From Rhodospirillaceae bacterium (GTDB lineage Bacteria; Pseudomonadota; Alphaproteobacteria; TMED109): DNA of 39,648 bases. The first letter of the stretch is position 1. Each line of letters starts with the position of its first letter. Positions 15,830-25,664 of the stretch are shown here, one piece after another. The notes under the pieces are model-generated. The model saw only the letters and a list, made by a program, of their open reading frames with translations, made no database searches and was not told where the DNA came from. The stretch lies in the NCBI GenBank assembly GCA_902527765.1, contig CABZPW010000005.1, forward strand, positions 1-39,648. The letters are read 5' to 3'. Made by a program: the position numbers and the translations under genes.

Positions 15830-17545
15830 ATGATTTCTAATTTACATAACAAAGTAATTGACATAGTTGGTAAAAAAAATTTTTTAATAAATGAAAAGGA
15901 AAAAACACCTTATACATCAGGATGGAGAACAAAACCCGGAGAATGTGAGTTTGTAGTTTTACCTGACTCACTATCAAACATGTGGGCTGTATTAAAACTT
16001 TGTGTTGAGAATAATAAATATATTTTAATGCAGGCTGCTAACACAAGTCTAACAGGTGGCAGCACTCCTAACGGAAAATATGATCGAGGTTTAGTGATCA
16101 TAAATACTACAAAATTAAAGACTATTATTCCTATTAAGAAAGGCAATCAAGTATTAGCGTTTCCAGGATCTACTTTATACGACCTAGAAAAAAAAGTTAA
16201 ACCCTACAATAGAGCTCCTCATTCTGAAATTGGTTCCTCATGTATAGGCGCATCAGTAGTAGGAGGTGTTTGCAACAATTCTGGAGGCGCATTAATTAAG
16301 AGAGGGCCCGCTTACACAGAACTATCTCTTTTCGCTTCTGTTAATAGTGAAGGAAAAATAGAGCTTCATAATAAATTAGGTATAGAACTTGGCAAGTCTC
16401 CTGAAGAAATTTTAAAAAACTTAGACAACAATAATTTTAATGAAGGTAATATAAAGAATTCAAATTTTAAAGCTTCTTCAACTGATTATAAAAATATTAT
16501 AAAAGATACTAATGCTGATACACCTGCAAGATATAATGCAGATAAAAGGCGACTTTATGATGCATCTGGATGCTCTGGTAAATTAGCAGTATTTGCTGTT
16601 AGACTTGATACCTTTGAAAAGGAAAATGAAGAAAAAACTTTTTATTACAGCACGAATAGCGCAGAAGATTTAACAAGACTAAGAAAAAAAATAATTAATG
16701 AAATAGAAGAACTTCCAATTTATGCAGAGTATATGCATAATGATGCCTATAGTGTTTCGAAAAAATATGGAAAAGATGCTTTTTATTTGATTTATTATTT
16801 AGGAACCTCTTGTATGCCATTTTTTTATAAAACTAAATCCAAGTTAGAAAGCTTTTTTAAAAAATCTAAATTCTTCTCTAATAAAACCTTAGATTTAATT
16901 TTAAATGCATTTGTTTCAATTCTTCCAAACCAAATGCCAAAAGTATTTGATGAACTAAATAAAAAATTTAAACATCATTTGATATTAAAGTGTGATCAAA
17001 AAATTTTTGATGAAGTTTTAAAAGTTTCAAAAAATATTTTCAATGAAAATAACAAAAATAACTTATTAATATGCAGTACTAAAGAGAGTAAAAAATTAAC
17101 GTTAAATAGATTTGTATTTGCTGGAGCTACTGCAAGATGTGCTAATATTTCAAGAAATGCAAATCCTGATTTGTTACCTTTTGATGTTGCTTTGAAAAGA
17201 AATGATGATAACTGGTTTCATGATATTGCACTTGATGCAAAAAAGGATGTACTTAAAACTTTAACAGTAGGACATTTTTTTTGCTTGGTATTTCATAGAG
17301 AGTATGTAATTAAAAAAGGTATAAATAATAATATAGTTAAAGATAAAGTTTTAAAATGGTTCGATGAAATAGGTGCAAAGTATCCTGCTGAACACAATGT
17401 AGGGCACGTATATGAAGCTGATGATAACCTGAGAAAATTTTATAAAAAACTTGACCCTTGTAATATATTTAATCCGGGCATAGGAAAGACTAGTAAAACT
17501 ATTAATAAACCAGTTGGTAAAATAAAAGAAATTAATATAACTTAA
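15830..17545 (+). CDS. dld: Respiratory D-lactate dehydrogenase (FAD, quinone-linked)
   Basis: The 571-residue protein matches the membrane-associated D-lactate dehydrogenase of E. coli in length and layout. An FAD-binding PCMH domain comes first, with QAANTSLTGGSTPNG near residues 68-82 and the GSSCIGASVVGGVCNNSGG stretch near 138-156, followed by the cap/membrane-binding region and a C-terminal segment ending PCNIFNPGIGKTSK. It oxidises D-lactate to pyruvate and passes electrons to the quinone pool at the inner face of the cytoplasmic membrane. The start is divergent from the SDR-like gene, and the next gene (RND adaptor) starts five bases after the stop, so transcription may run on although no functional link is evident. 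Confidence 0.92.
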   Translation: MISNLHNKVIDIVGKKNFLINEKEKTPYTSGWRTKPGECEFVVLPDSLSNMWAVLKLCVENNKYILMQAANTSLTGGSTPNGKYDRGLVIINTTKLKTIIPIKKGNQVLAFPGSTLYDLEKKVKPYNRAPHSEIGSSCIGASVVGGVCNNSGGALIKRGPAYTELSLFASVNSEGKIELHNKLGIELGKSPEEILKNLDNNNFNEGNIKNSNFKASSTDYKNIIKDTNADTPARYNADKRRLYDASGCSGKLAVFAVRLDTFEKENEEKTFYYSTNSAEDLTRLRKKIINEIEELPIYAEYMHNDAYSVSKKYGKDAFYLIYYLGTSCMPFFYKTKSKLESFFKKSKFFSNKTLDLILNAFVSILPNQMPKVFDELNKKFKHHLILKCDQKIFDEVLKVSKNIFNENNKNNLLICSTKESKKLTLNRFVFAGATARCANISRNANPDLLPFDVALKRNDDNWFHDIALDAKKDVLKTLTVGHFFCLVFHREYVIKKGINNNIVKDKVLKWFDEIGAKYPAEHNVGHVYEADDNLRKFYKKLDPCNIFNPGIGKTSKTINKPVGKIKEINIT

Positions 17546-17550
17546 TTGAT

Positions 17551-18639
17551 ATGAAATATTTTTATACACATTTTTTTATATTTTTATTTTCAGTTAAATT
17601 TATATCTGCTCAACAAGTAAGCTTAGTAGAAGTTGATAAAGTAAAACTAGAAAAACCAAATCAAGAAATACCAATAATAGGAAGTTTAAGATCTAAAAAA
17701 ATAACAAATATTATGGCTCCGGTAGCAGGAAAAATTGATAATGTATATGTAGAAGAAGGAGATTTTGTAAAAAAAGGACAACTATTAGCAAAAATAGATA
17801 ATAAAAATTATAAATACCTTCTTGATATTGCTATATCCAATGAAATAAAAGCATTATCTAATTATGAAATAGCAAAACTCGAAACGTTTAATAATAAGCT
17901 TGATCTTGACAGAATGCTAGCCTTAAGAAATAGCTCGGCTTTCAATCAGTCAAAATATGATAAACTTAAAACTTTAAATGATATTCTTAAATCTAAGGAA
18001 CAAGTAGCATCTTCAGAACTAAATGTGAGCCAAAACCTCAAAAAAATTGCTACATTAAACTTAAATAAATCTAATACCAAAGCTTTATATAACGGTGTTA
18101 TTGAGGAAAAATACATCGAAATAGGGGAGTTTGTATCAGCTGGCAATAAAATGTTTCAATTAATTAGTAAAGATCAACTAGAAGTTGTTGCGGAAGTTCC
18201 CTCATTTAGAACTTTTAATTTATCTATTGGTAAAAATATTAAATTTTTTACCACCGATGGTTTAGAACTAAGTGGAATAGTTAGGGCTGTTGGAAAAAAG
18301 GAAAATGTAAAAACAAGAACAGTTAAGCTATTTTTAGATTTTGATAATAAAAAAAATAAATTAAAGAGAAATCTAATTATAGATGAAAACGTGAATATTT
18401 TAATCCCTATATTATCTAACGAAAGTTTTTTAACTATACATAAAGATGCAATTTTAAAAAGAGAGGGATTGTCATTAGCGTATATTGTAAAGGAAGAAAA
18501 AGTTGAGATTAGACCACTTAAACTAGGTGAAGCAGTTGGAAACAGGTTTATTGTCTTAAGTGGTATTAAAGAGAATGATATTACTGTGATAAAAGGTAAT
18601 GAAAGATTAAGACCTGGGCAAAGTGTAAGTATTAAATGA
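17551..18639 (+). CDS. RND efflux periplasmic adaptor (membrane fusion protein)
   Basis: The 362-residue protein has a signal peptide (hydrophobic residues 6-20, ending ISAQQ) and the order expected of RND adaptors: a half-lipoyl motif (IMAPVAGKIDNVYVEEGDFV, about 55-74), a helical hairpin rich in Lys and Ser (about 95-175), the second half-lipoyl motif (YNGVIEEKYIEIGEFVSAG), then beta-barrel and membrane-proximal domains ending in RLRPGQSV. It links the inner-membrane RND pump encoded next to an outer-membrane channel. No TolC-type gene is present in the window, so the channel is supplied from elsewhere. The RND gene follows after 14 bases. Confidence 0.92.
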   Translation: MKYFYTHFFIFLFSVKFISAQQVSLVEVDKVKLEKPNQEIPIIGSLRSKKITNIMAPVAGKIDNVYVEEGDFVKKGQLLAKIDNKNYKYLLDIAISNEIKALSNYEIAKLETFNNKLDLDRMLALRNSSAFNQSKYDKLKTLNDILKSKEQVASSELNVSQNLKKIATLNLNKSNTKALYNGVIEEKYIEIGEFVSAGNKMFQLISKDQLEVVAEVPSFRTFNLSIGKNIKFFTTDGLELSGIVRAVGKKENVKTRTVKLFLDFDNKKNKLKRNLIIDENVNILIPILSNESFLTIHKDAILKREGLSLAYIVKEEKVEIRPLKLGEAVGNRFIVLSGIKENDITVIKGNERLRPGQSVSIK

Positions 18640-18653
18640 ATAGAGAAATTTAA

Positions 18654-21600
18654 GTGAATATAATTAAAGCATCTTTAGAAAGACCAATTGCTATAGTTTC
18701 TGTAATAATTATGACTATTATTTTAGGTATAGTAGCCCTTGATAGAATTCCTATCCAAATAGCTCCAGATGTAAATAAGCCTGTAATAAGTGTAACCACC
18801 TATTGGTTTGGTGCATCTCCATATGAAATGGAGAGAGAAATAGTAAACAGACAAGAAGAGTCATTGCAAGGTTTAGAAGGTGTAAAAAAAATTACTGCTT
18901 CAACAAGAGAAGGTAGAGCAGTTATTGAATTAGAATTTGATTTAACAATGGATATGGACAGAGCCTTAATGCTAGTCTCTAATAGATTAAACCAAATAGA
19001 CGACTATCCTGATGATGCTGGTGAACCAACTCTTGACACCTCAGGTTTAGATGATAATGCTATCGCTTGGTTTATTTTAACTAAAACACCAGGCAATGAT
19101 ACCAATATTGCAGCATATGGAGACATTGTTGAAGATATTATACAAGATAGGATTGAGAGAGTTCCTGGTGTAGCAAGAACCAATGCTTATGGAAGTAGTG
19201 AAACTGAGTTAAGGATTACTATTAATCCCGAAAAAATGGCTTATTATGGTTTAACAGTTCCTAAAATTATAAATATTATTAGACAAGCCAATAGTTCTAT
19301 TTCAGCTGGCGATGTTAAAGAAGGAAAAAGAGAATATATAGTAAGAGCTGAAGGTGAAATTCAATCTGAAAAACAAGTTGCAGAAATTGTTTTAATTAGT
19401 GAACAAGATTTAAATGGTCGATTTGGAAGAGTTACTGTTAATGATATAGCAAATGTAGAATTTACTTATAAAGAACCTAGGGCCATCATTAGATATTTAG
19501 GAAACCAATCCATTGCAATTAATGCAATAAGACAAAGTGGGGCAAATGTAATAGATGTTATGAATGGTGTAAGAAAAACTTTAGATGATCTTAATAATAA
19601 TGTTTTACCTGAATTAGGCTTAAAAATAGAACAAGTTTATGATGAAACTATATACATTGATTCCGCAGTAGATTTAGTTCAACAAAATATATGGATAGGC
19701 GGTATACTAGCCATAATTATTTTATTAATATTTCTAAGGTCATGGCAATCTACAATAGTGATAGCAGTATCTATTCCAATATCTGTTGTGGCTGCATTTG
19801 TAGCCATGTCATTATTAGGTAAAACAATTAATGTGATATCATTAGCTGGTATTGCTTTTGCAGTTGGTATGGTAGTAGATGCAGCAATTGTTGTATTAGA
19901 AAATATTTTTAGATTGAAAGAAAAAGGTGAAAATATTAAATCTGCTGCTCTTAAAGGTACCAGTCAAGTTTGGCAAGCTGTAATGGTGTCAGCTTTAACA
20001 ACAGTTTTGGTATTTGTTCCTATTTTAATAATGCAATTAGAAGCAGGGCAATTATTGCAAGATATTGCTGTTGCTATATCTGTAGCAGTGTTGATGAGTC
20101 TTATAGTATCAGTAACTATTTTACCAGCATTAACAAGCTGGATACTATCAAGAGATAGAAATGGAGAAAAATTCAAATTACCTATACTAGATAGTTTTGG
20201 TAAATATGTTTCATCAAAAATAATTAATTATGTTAATTTTATATTAAAATCAAAAAAGTATTCTTTATATCTAGTAAGTTCTTTGGTTTTATTTACATTA
20301 AGTATTTCATATTTACTATTGCCAAAACTAGAGTATTTACCTGAAGGTAACAGAAATCTAATATTTGGAGTCATGATGCCACCTCCTGGCTATAATTTAG
20401 ACACACTTACTAATATTGCAGTATCAGTTGAGGATAAAGTAAAATATTTATGGTCAATTGAAAGTGGAGAGGAGTCTGTTAAAGGACAACCTCCAAAAAT
20501 TAAAAATTTCTTTTTCGTTGCCATTGCTGGAGGTAGAACATTATTTGGTGCTAGTGCTATAGAAGAAACTAGAGTAAAAGAACTTATACCAGTCATGACA
20601 AAATCTCTTTATGGAGAACCTGCAACCTACGGTTTTTTTTCTCAACCAGGTTTATTTGTTAGAGGTTATGGAGGCGGAAGGTCAATTGATTTAGATATCA
20701 TAGGTCCTGATTTAAATACAATAACAGCTACAGCACAAAAAGCAGCTGGCTTAGTTATGAAAGAATTTCCTCGCTCGGCTGGAAATCAAATGAGACCTAA
20801 ACCAGGATTAATTTTAGGAGCACCAGAAATTCAAATAGTTCCCAGTAGAATAAAGTTAGCTGATAATAATGTTACTGCATCCGAGTTATCTGCAGGCATT
20901 GACGCTTTCAATTCAGGTATTAGAATTGATGAAATTACAGTTGATTCAAAAAGGATGGACTTAACATTAATGGGCGAAGAAAACTCTATTAGTGAAACTC
21001 AAGGAATTGAAAATATTCCAATAGTTACAACTAGTGGAAAAATTATTCCTGTTTCCTCTTTATCTAATATCGTGTATACAACTGGGCCAACTCAAATAAG
21101 ACATATAGAAGGAGAAAGAGCTGTAACACTCCAAATTAAACCGGCTGATAATATTGCTTTAGAAGAAGCAATTAAGGTTGTAGAAGAAAAAATAATTCTG
21201 CCATTAAAAGATGCAGGCCTTCCGCCTGATATCAAACTTGATATATCTGGAACAGCTGATGAATTGACTACTACTTGGAAAGCAATGTCCATTAACTTAT
21301 TAGTCTCAATAATAATTGTCTATTTATTAATGACTATATTATTTGAAAGCTTTAAATATCCTTTTATTATAATGTTATCTGTTCCACCTGCAGCTGCTGG
21401 AGGGGTGATTGGCTTATCATTATTAAACCTTACTACCTTTCAACCTTTAGATATGCTTACAATGTTGGGGTTTGTAATTTTAAGTGGTATTGTAGTCAAT
21501 AATGCGATTTTACTAGTACATAGAACTTTACAAACTATAAAAAATAATAATTTAAGTGTTAATGATGCTATCTTAGATGCTACCAATAGTAGAATTAGAC

Positions 21601-21794
21601 CAATATTTATGTCAACTTTAACAAGTGTTTTTGGCATGTTGCCTTTAGTTTTATTTCCAGGAGCGGGTTCTGAACTTTATAAAGGATTGGGATCAGTTAT
21701 TCTTGGAGGTTTGAGTCTTTCTGCAGTATTAACATTATTGATTGTACCTCCTATGCTTAAATTATTTTTACAAGAAAAAGAATTAATTAAATAA
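18654..21794 (+). CDS. RND efflux pump inner-membrane subunit (AcrB/HAE family)
   Basis: At 1046 residues this is a full-length RND transporter with twelve predicted helices and two large periplasmic loops. The start is a GTG just after the adaptor gene (NIIKASLERPIAIV is the usual N-terminal helix). In TM4 the proton-relay Asp is visible in GMVVDAAIVVLENIF near residue 405; the second position of the AcrB Asp pair is Ala, as in many non-AcrB RND proteins. The TM10-11 region has FVILSGIVVNNAILLVHR. It would exchange protons for a drug, bile-like or lipidic substrate, in complex with the adaptor at 17551. The substrate is unknown and no local repressor gene is seen. Confidence 0.95.
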   Translation: MNIIKASLERPIAIVSVIIMTIILGIVALDRIPIQIAPDVNKPVISVTTYWFGASPYEMEREIVNRQEESLQGLEGVKKITASTREGRAVIELEFDLTMDMDRALMLVSNRLNQIDDYPDDAGEPTLDTSGLDDNAIAWFILTKTPGNDTNIAAYGDIVEDIIQDRIERVPGVARTNAYGSSETELRITINPEKMAYYGLTVPKIINIIRQANSSISAGDVKEGKREYIVRAEGEIQSEKQVAEIVLISEQDLNGRFGRVTVNDIANVEFTYKEPRAIIRYLGNQSIAINAIRQSGANVIDVMNGVRKTLDDLNNNVLPELGLKIEQVYDETIYIDSAVDLVQQNIWIGGILAIIILLIFLRSWQSTIVIAVSIPISVVAAFVAMSLLGKTINVISLAGIAFAVGMVVDAAIVVLENIFRLKEKGENIKSAALKGTSQVWQAVMVSALTTVLVFVPILIMQLEAGQLLQDIAVAISVAVLMSLIVSVTILPALTSWILSRDRNGEKFKLPILDSFGKYVSSKIINYVNFILKSKKYSLYLVSSLVLFTLSISYLLLPKLEYLPEGNRNLIFGVMMPPPGYNLDTLTNIAVSVEDKVKYLWSIESGEESVKGQPPKIKNFFFVAIAGGRTLFGASAIEETRVKELIPVMTKSLYGEPATYGFFSQPGLFVRGYGGGRSIDLDIIGPDLNTITATAQKAAGLVMKEFPRSAGNQMRPKPGLILGAPEIQIVPSRIKLADNNVTASELSAGIDAFNSGIRIDEITVDSKRMDLTLMGEENSISETQGIENIPIVTTSGKIIPVSSLSNIVYTTGPTQIRHIEGERAVTLQIKPADNIALEEAIKVVEEKIILPLKDAGLPPDIKLDISGTADELTTTWKAMSINLLVSIIIVYLLMTILFESFKYPFIIMLSVPPAAAGGVIGLSLLNLTTFQPLDMLTMLGFVILSGIVVNNAILLVHRTLQTIKNNNLSVNDAILDATNSRIRPIFMSTLTSVFGMLPLVLFPGAGSELYKGLGSVILGGLSLSAVLTLLIVPPMLKLFLQEKELIK

Positions 21795-21834
21795 ATTTTG
21801 TATTTTTTTTAAAAATTTGTAAGATAAGTAAATT

Positions 21835-22320
21835 ATGTTTAGGTATCATAATATTACCTATTTAATAACAGATATAACTTTAAAGTTATCTTTAGGTATT
21901 ATATTTTTTAACTATGGCTACGGCAAGCTAAATAAACTACTTAACCAAGAAGCAGATGGTTTGATTGGAATGGTAGCAAGTATCCCTTTTTTTGGTATAT
22001 TTCCTCTGTTCTCTTCTTGGATACTTGCTCTAACTGAGACCTTTGCAATATTTGCTTTTATTTATGGGTACACTAATTTTTCATTATCTAATTTTATATC
22101 TAGATTTACTGGTTTTCTGTGCTTAATAATATCAATTATAATAGTATATCTTCATATTTTTGCATGGGGTGATAACTTGTTTTCTCATGGCCCTTTTGAA
22201 AGTTTAAATATTGAAGAAGGTAAAAAAGCGATTTTTGGTCAGTTTTTATTTATTCCAATTTCAATATATATAATATTTAATAATAGATTAAATTTATCTG
22301 CTTTTAGTGAAACCAAATAG
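21835..22320 (+). CDS. DoxX-like four-helix membrane protein
   Basis: The 161-residue protein has four hydrophobic helices with the DoxX-family opening (a helix containing SLGIIFFNYGYGKL, followed by a loop and PFFGIFPLFSSWILALTET). DoxX proteins are inner-membrane proteins, some tied to quinone-linked redox or thiosulfate oxidation, but most have no proven function. It starts 40 bases after the RND gene and precedes the ApbE flavin transferase by 74 bases in the same direction, so it may belong to the flavin/electron-transfer region that follows. The gap 22321-22394 shows no RNA gene or clear hairpin. Confidence 0.75.
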   Translation: MFRYHNITYLITDITLKLSLGIIFFNYGYGKLNKLLNQEADGLIGMVASIPFFGIFPLFSSWILALTETFAIFAFIYGYTNFSLSNFISRFTGFLCLIISIIIVYLHIFAWGDNLFSHGPFESLNIEEGKKAIFGQFLFIPISIYIIFNNRLNLSAFSETK

Positions 22321-22394
22321 ATTTATAAAATCTAAAAAACCTACCGTAGCGATCAGCAATTGAAATATATTGCATTTAGCTATAAGATGTTTAA

Positions 22395-23387
22395 ATGAGT
22401 GATTTAATTACTAATAAAATAAATAGAAGAAAACTAATAAAAATAATAGCTTTTTCAGCTATAGGATCAACTACGTATGGGATGTATAATCTATTTGGTA
22501 ATAATGAGTATATAAAATCAAAATGGACAGGTACTGTTTTAAATAATAATGTTAGTTTAGAAATTCATTCTAATGAAGGTAAAAATAATAGTTTGATTTA
22601 TAGCCAAATAAGTAGTTTTATAAAGCAAGCAGATGATATATTTAATTTACAAAATCTAGATTCAGAAATTGTTAGGCTAAACAAAAATAAAAAATTACAA
22701 AATCCTTCACCTTATTTAATAGAAGTAGTCAAAAAATCTCAAATATTATCAGAGCAAACAAATGGAAATTTTGATATAACAGTACAACCACTTTGGAATT
22801 ATTATTACAGTCATTTTGTATTAAATAGAAAAAGTAATTTTCCCGACGATAAAGCCTTAAAGGATATAAAAAAATCTATAAACTGGCAAAATGTAGTAAT
22901 AGAAAATAATACTATAATATTAAAAAATAACGCATCCATTACGCTAAATGGGATTGCTCAAGGATGGATAACTGATAAGGTAGTTGAAATTATTAATAAA
23001 AATAATATTAAAAATACACTAGTAGATTTTGGTGAAACATTTGCTTCAGGTAGTTATGAAAGTAAAAGACCATGGAATATTGAAATTCAAAGTTCAGAAG
23101 GTATTAGTACTGTTGTTAAATTAACAAATAAAGCCGTAGCTACTTCTAGTGCTGGTGGAACTATGTTTGAACCTACTAAAAAATATAATCATATTTTTAA
23201 TCCAAAAACTGGTTTAAGTACTGGTAACTTTAATACAGTAAGTGTTATTTCAAACAAAGCATGGCTATCTGATTGCCTAGCAACTAGTGCTTTATTACTG
23301 AGTACAAACAAACTAAAAGTTTTATGCGATAAATTAAATGCAAAAGCTTTTATTTCAGAAAAAAACTATTTTAAAGAACTAACATAA
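22395..23387 (+). CDS. apbE: FAD:protein FMN transferase ApbE, Tat-type signal
   Basis: ApbE attaches FMN covalently to a Thr/Ser of exported flavoproteins using FAD and a divalent metal. The 330-residue protein shows the family's motifs: LNGIAQGWITDKV (about 182-194), the TSSAGGTMFEP and HIFNPKTGLSTG stretch (about 250-278), and DCLATSALLLS near the C terminus, whose Asp is a metal ligand. The N terminus reads NRRKLIK before a hydrophobic segment, a twin-arginine pattern, so the enzyme probably acts in the periplasm. Its neighbour, convergent across seven bases, is a NosR-like protein with an FMN-binding domain, and a second such protein lies at 27964; these are the likely substrates. Confidence 0.93.
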   Translation: MSDLITNKINRRKLIKIIAFSAIGSTTYGMYNLFGNNEYIKSKWTGTVLNNNVSLEIHSNEGKNNSLIYSQISSFIKQADDIFNLQNLDSEIVRLNKNKKLQNPSPYLIEVVKKSQILSEQTNGNFDITVQPLWNYYYSHFVLNRKSNFPDDKALKDIKKSINWQNVVIENNTIILKNNASITLNGIAQGWITDKVVEIINKNNIKNTLVDFGETFASGSYESKRPWNIEIQSSEGISTVVKLTNKAVATSSAGGTMFEPTKKYNHIFNPKTGLSTGNFNTVSVISNKAWLSDCLATSALLLSTNKLKVLCDKLNAKAFISEKNYFKELT

Positions 23388-23394
23388 ATAATTA

Positions 23395-25623
23395 TTAAGC
23401 TTTTTTTCTTATAGCAACTAGTGGCGGGCATTTAGTATAATCATTATACATCACTTGACAGTCTAAGCAGCCTAAACACTCGTTCATATTGATTTTTCCT
23501 GAATTTAAAATAGCTCCAGTAGGACATACTTTGTTACAAGCTTTACATGGATTACCACATTCTTGCCTTCTTTTTAAAAAATTCATAATCCTAACATTTC
23601 CTAAAACCGCCAAGCCTGCACCTAGTGGACACAGATATCTACAGTAAGCTCTTTCAATAAACAAATTAATTATTAACAAAAACACTGCCCACATTACAAT
23701 ATTTATTGGTGCCATAAATCTTAATGTTATTGCTGTTTTGAAAGGTTCAATATTATAGAGATACTTAGTTAAGTTAGATTCTATAATGGTACCTATGATA
23801 ATAACTGCTAGTAAAAAATATTTTAAATATCTAATATTTTTATCTAAATAATTTGGTAAAGATATTTGACGTATTCCAATTTTCTTTGAAAGAACAGATA
23901 ATAATTCTTGTAACGCTCCAAAAGGACACAACCATCCACAAAATAATGCCCTGCCCCATATAAAAAAGGATATTATAGTAAAAATACCTACTAATAATAT
24001 CATTGGTTCCGCTAAAAAGGCAGAAAAGTTATTATTAGAACTAACAATTATTTCAAAAAAATTTATTAAATGAATAACACTTAACTGGCCACCAATTATC
24101 CAACCTAACCATACTAATATGCAAGTTAAAAAACAAATTCTAAAATATAAGAAAATATTTCTATTTTTAGTTAATACATTATTGAAGATTAAGGCTAAAG
24201 CTGCTATTGAAATTGTTAATAAAAGTAAAATAATATTCGTGATATTATTTGACCAAACAATATTGAAGCTATTATTAGCGTTAGAGGAATCTACATTATT
24301 TTCATTAAAACTTTTCAAATAATATTTTTCAGGTAGTTGGTATAACAAGTTAAAAGTAACTTTTTCATTTTGGCTATTATTAAATTTATATATAAGCTCA
24401 ACGGGTAATTGAGGATTAATTTTATATTTTGCACTTAAATATATTAGACCCTGTCCTTGAATGATTGGAGCTCCTTTTGCATGATTAAAAGGTAACTCTT
24501 TAAATAGATCTTTAGTAATTATTATTTCTTTATCATTTTGTTTTAATATTAAATTTTCTTTTTCTATAACTTTACTAATTCTATCTTCAAGGTTTCTCCA
24601 TATATCCCCTGTAAAAGCTATATAATATACTTGATCGTCAACATTACGACCTGCAGAAATATATTGATCAAACCATCTTCTACCTAAGATATTTGTTCCA
24701 ATACCTGCAGGAGAAACATTTGCTATTAAATAATCAGTAAATAGATCATTGTCTTTTTTAAACTTTATAGATCTTGGTGCTTCAATATTAGAGTTTTTAA
24801 AGGTCTCATTTAATAAACCAATATCTATTTTAAAGGTAGATAAACTTTTATCATCAATCAATGCATTCCATTTTTGAGGCTTATATTGCTCCAAATCTAC
24901 AAAGTTTCCAATATCATTACTATCTAAAATAATTGATTTCTGCCTTGCAATTTTTCTAGCACCTCTCATTATTGCGTCCATAAATAGTAAAGATGATGTT
25001 GTAGTTCTTGAAACACCATCAATTTGTGTTAAGTTGTCAACTTCACCAGCAGTTTCTCTCATGGCTATATTATCACCTTCAATATCTGCCCCAGTTAATT
25101 CTAATGTAAGTGATATACCTGACTTAAGGTCTATATCTTTATATTGCTTTAGATAATCAATAAAATCTTGATCAGTTCTACCTAGAATAGCTATTGGTTC
25201 AACGTGCTTGAGAAGCTTTACTCCTCTCAAAACTCCATTAAAGTCAACTCCTACAGCTAAATTAAATGGTCTCCTCGAATAACCCAAGCCCCTAGTTACA
25301 TCAAAGGTTTCAAATATAAAGCCTATTTCTTCACTTTCATTAAAAATAGGTATCGAAAGAGTTTTTTCATCAACTTCACCAAACCTAGTAGCTTCAGGAA
25401 AAATACTTTTTACTAATTCTAAATTTATATATTTTAAAATTACTAAATCTTTAATATCTACTTCTTTTGTAACTAAATCCTCTTCCCTTAATTTTTCTTT
25501 CTTATTAGATTTTTTTAAGAGTGTGGGGCCTTCATTACTCTCCACAGCTTTTACTGTAAAACAAATAAATAGAATTAAACCTAAAAGAAATTTACATAAA
25601 TAAGGAATATTAATTCTCAACAT
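23395..25623 (-). CDS. NosR/NirI-like FMN-binding and 4Fe-4S membrane protein (copy A)
   Basis: The 742-residue protein has a signal/anchor helix (about 8-27), a periplasmic FMN-binding domain (about 85-230), a second periplasmic region, then several helices (about 455-685) and a cytoplasmic polyferredoxin tail with cysteine clusters in CGNPCKACNKVCP and CLGCLDC. Two CPFGA/CPLGA motifs sit on membrane loops, as in NosR. The expected flavinylation motif reads DGVSRTTTS (202-210), less canonical than in copy B; Thr208 aligns with the likely FMN site. It would carry electrons between the quinone pool or cytoplasm and a periplasmic partner. No nosZ is in the window, so a nitrous oxide role is unsupported. 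A hairpin overlaps its ribosome binding site. Confidence 0.88.
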   Translation of the reverse strand: MLRINIPYLCKFLLGLILFICFTVKAVESNEGPTLLKKSNKKEKLREEDLVTKEVDIKDLVILKYINLELVKSIFPEATRFGEVDEKTLSIPIFNESEEIGFIFETFDVTRGLGYSRRPFNLAVGVDFNGVLRGVKLLKHVEPIAILGRTDQDFIDYLKQYKDIDLKSGISLTLELTGADIEGDNIAMRETAGEVDNLTQIDGVSRTTTSSLLFMDAIMRGARKIARQKSIILDSNDIGNFVDLEQYKPQKWNALIDDKSLSTFKIDIGLLNETFKNSNIEAPRSIKFKKDNDLFTDYLIANVSPAGIGTNILGRRWFDQYISAGRNVDDQVYYIAFTGDIWRNLEDRISKVIEKENLILKQNDKEIIITKDLFKELPFNHAKGAPIIQGQGLIYLSAKYKINPQLPVELIYKFNNSQNEKVTFNLLYQLPEKYYLKSFNENNVDSSNANNSFNIVWSNNITNIILLLLTISIAALALIFNNVLTKNRNIFLYFRICFLTCILVWLGWIIGGQLSVIHLINFFEIIVSSNNNFSAFLAEPMILLVGIFTIISFFIWGRALFCGWLCPFGALQELLSVLSKKIGIRQISLPNYLDKNIRYLKYFLLAVIIIGTIIESNLTKYLYNIEPFKTAITLRFMAPINIVMWAVFLLIINLFIERAYCRYLCPLGAGLAVLGNVRIMNFLKRRQECGNPCKACNKVCPTGAILNSGKINMNECLGCLDCQVMYNDYTKCPPLVAIRKKA

Positions 25624-25630
25624 ATGAAAA

Positions 25631-25651
25631 CTCCCGTCTAATAGACGGGAG
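25631..25651 (-). promoter_or_regulatory. Intercistronic hairpin that holds the ribosome binding site of NosR-like copy A
   Basis: A perfect 9-bp stem (CTCCCGTCT with AGACGGGAG) closes a 3-base loop. On the minus strand it lies 13 bases after the stop of the secreted-protein gene at 25665, is followed by four T, and its 3' arm contains GGGAG, seven bases before the ATG at 25623. It can therefore act as a weak terminator or mRNA stabiliser for the upstream gene and as a mask for the ribosome binding site of the downstream gene. Confidence 0.75.
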
Positions 25652-25664
25652 ATATAATAATTTA

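Noticed and set aside
22321-22394. Possible small RNA or riboswitch in the gap before apbE
   Set aside because: No stable hairpin or known FMN riboswitch elements are visible, only AT-rich sequence.
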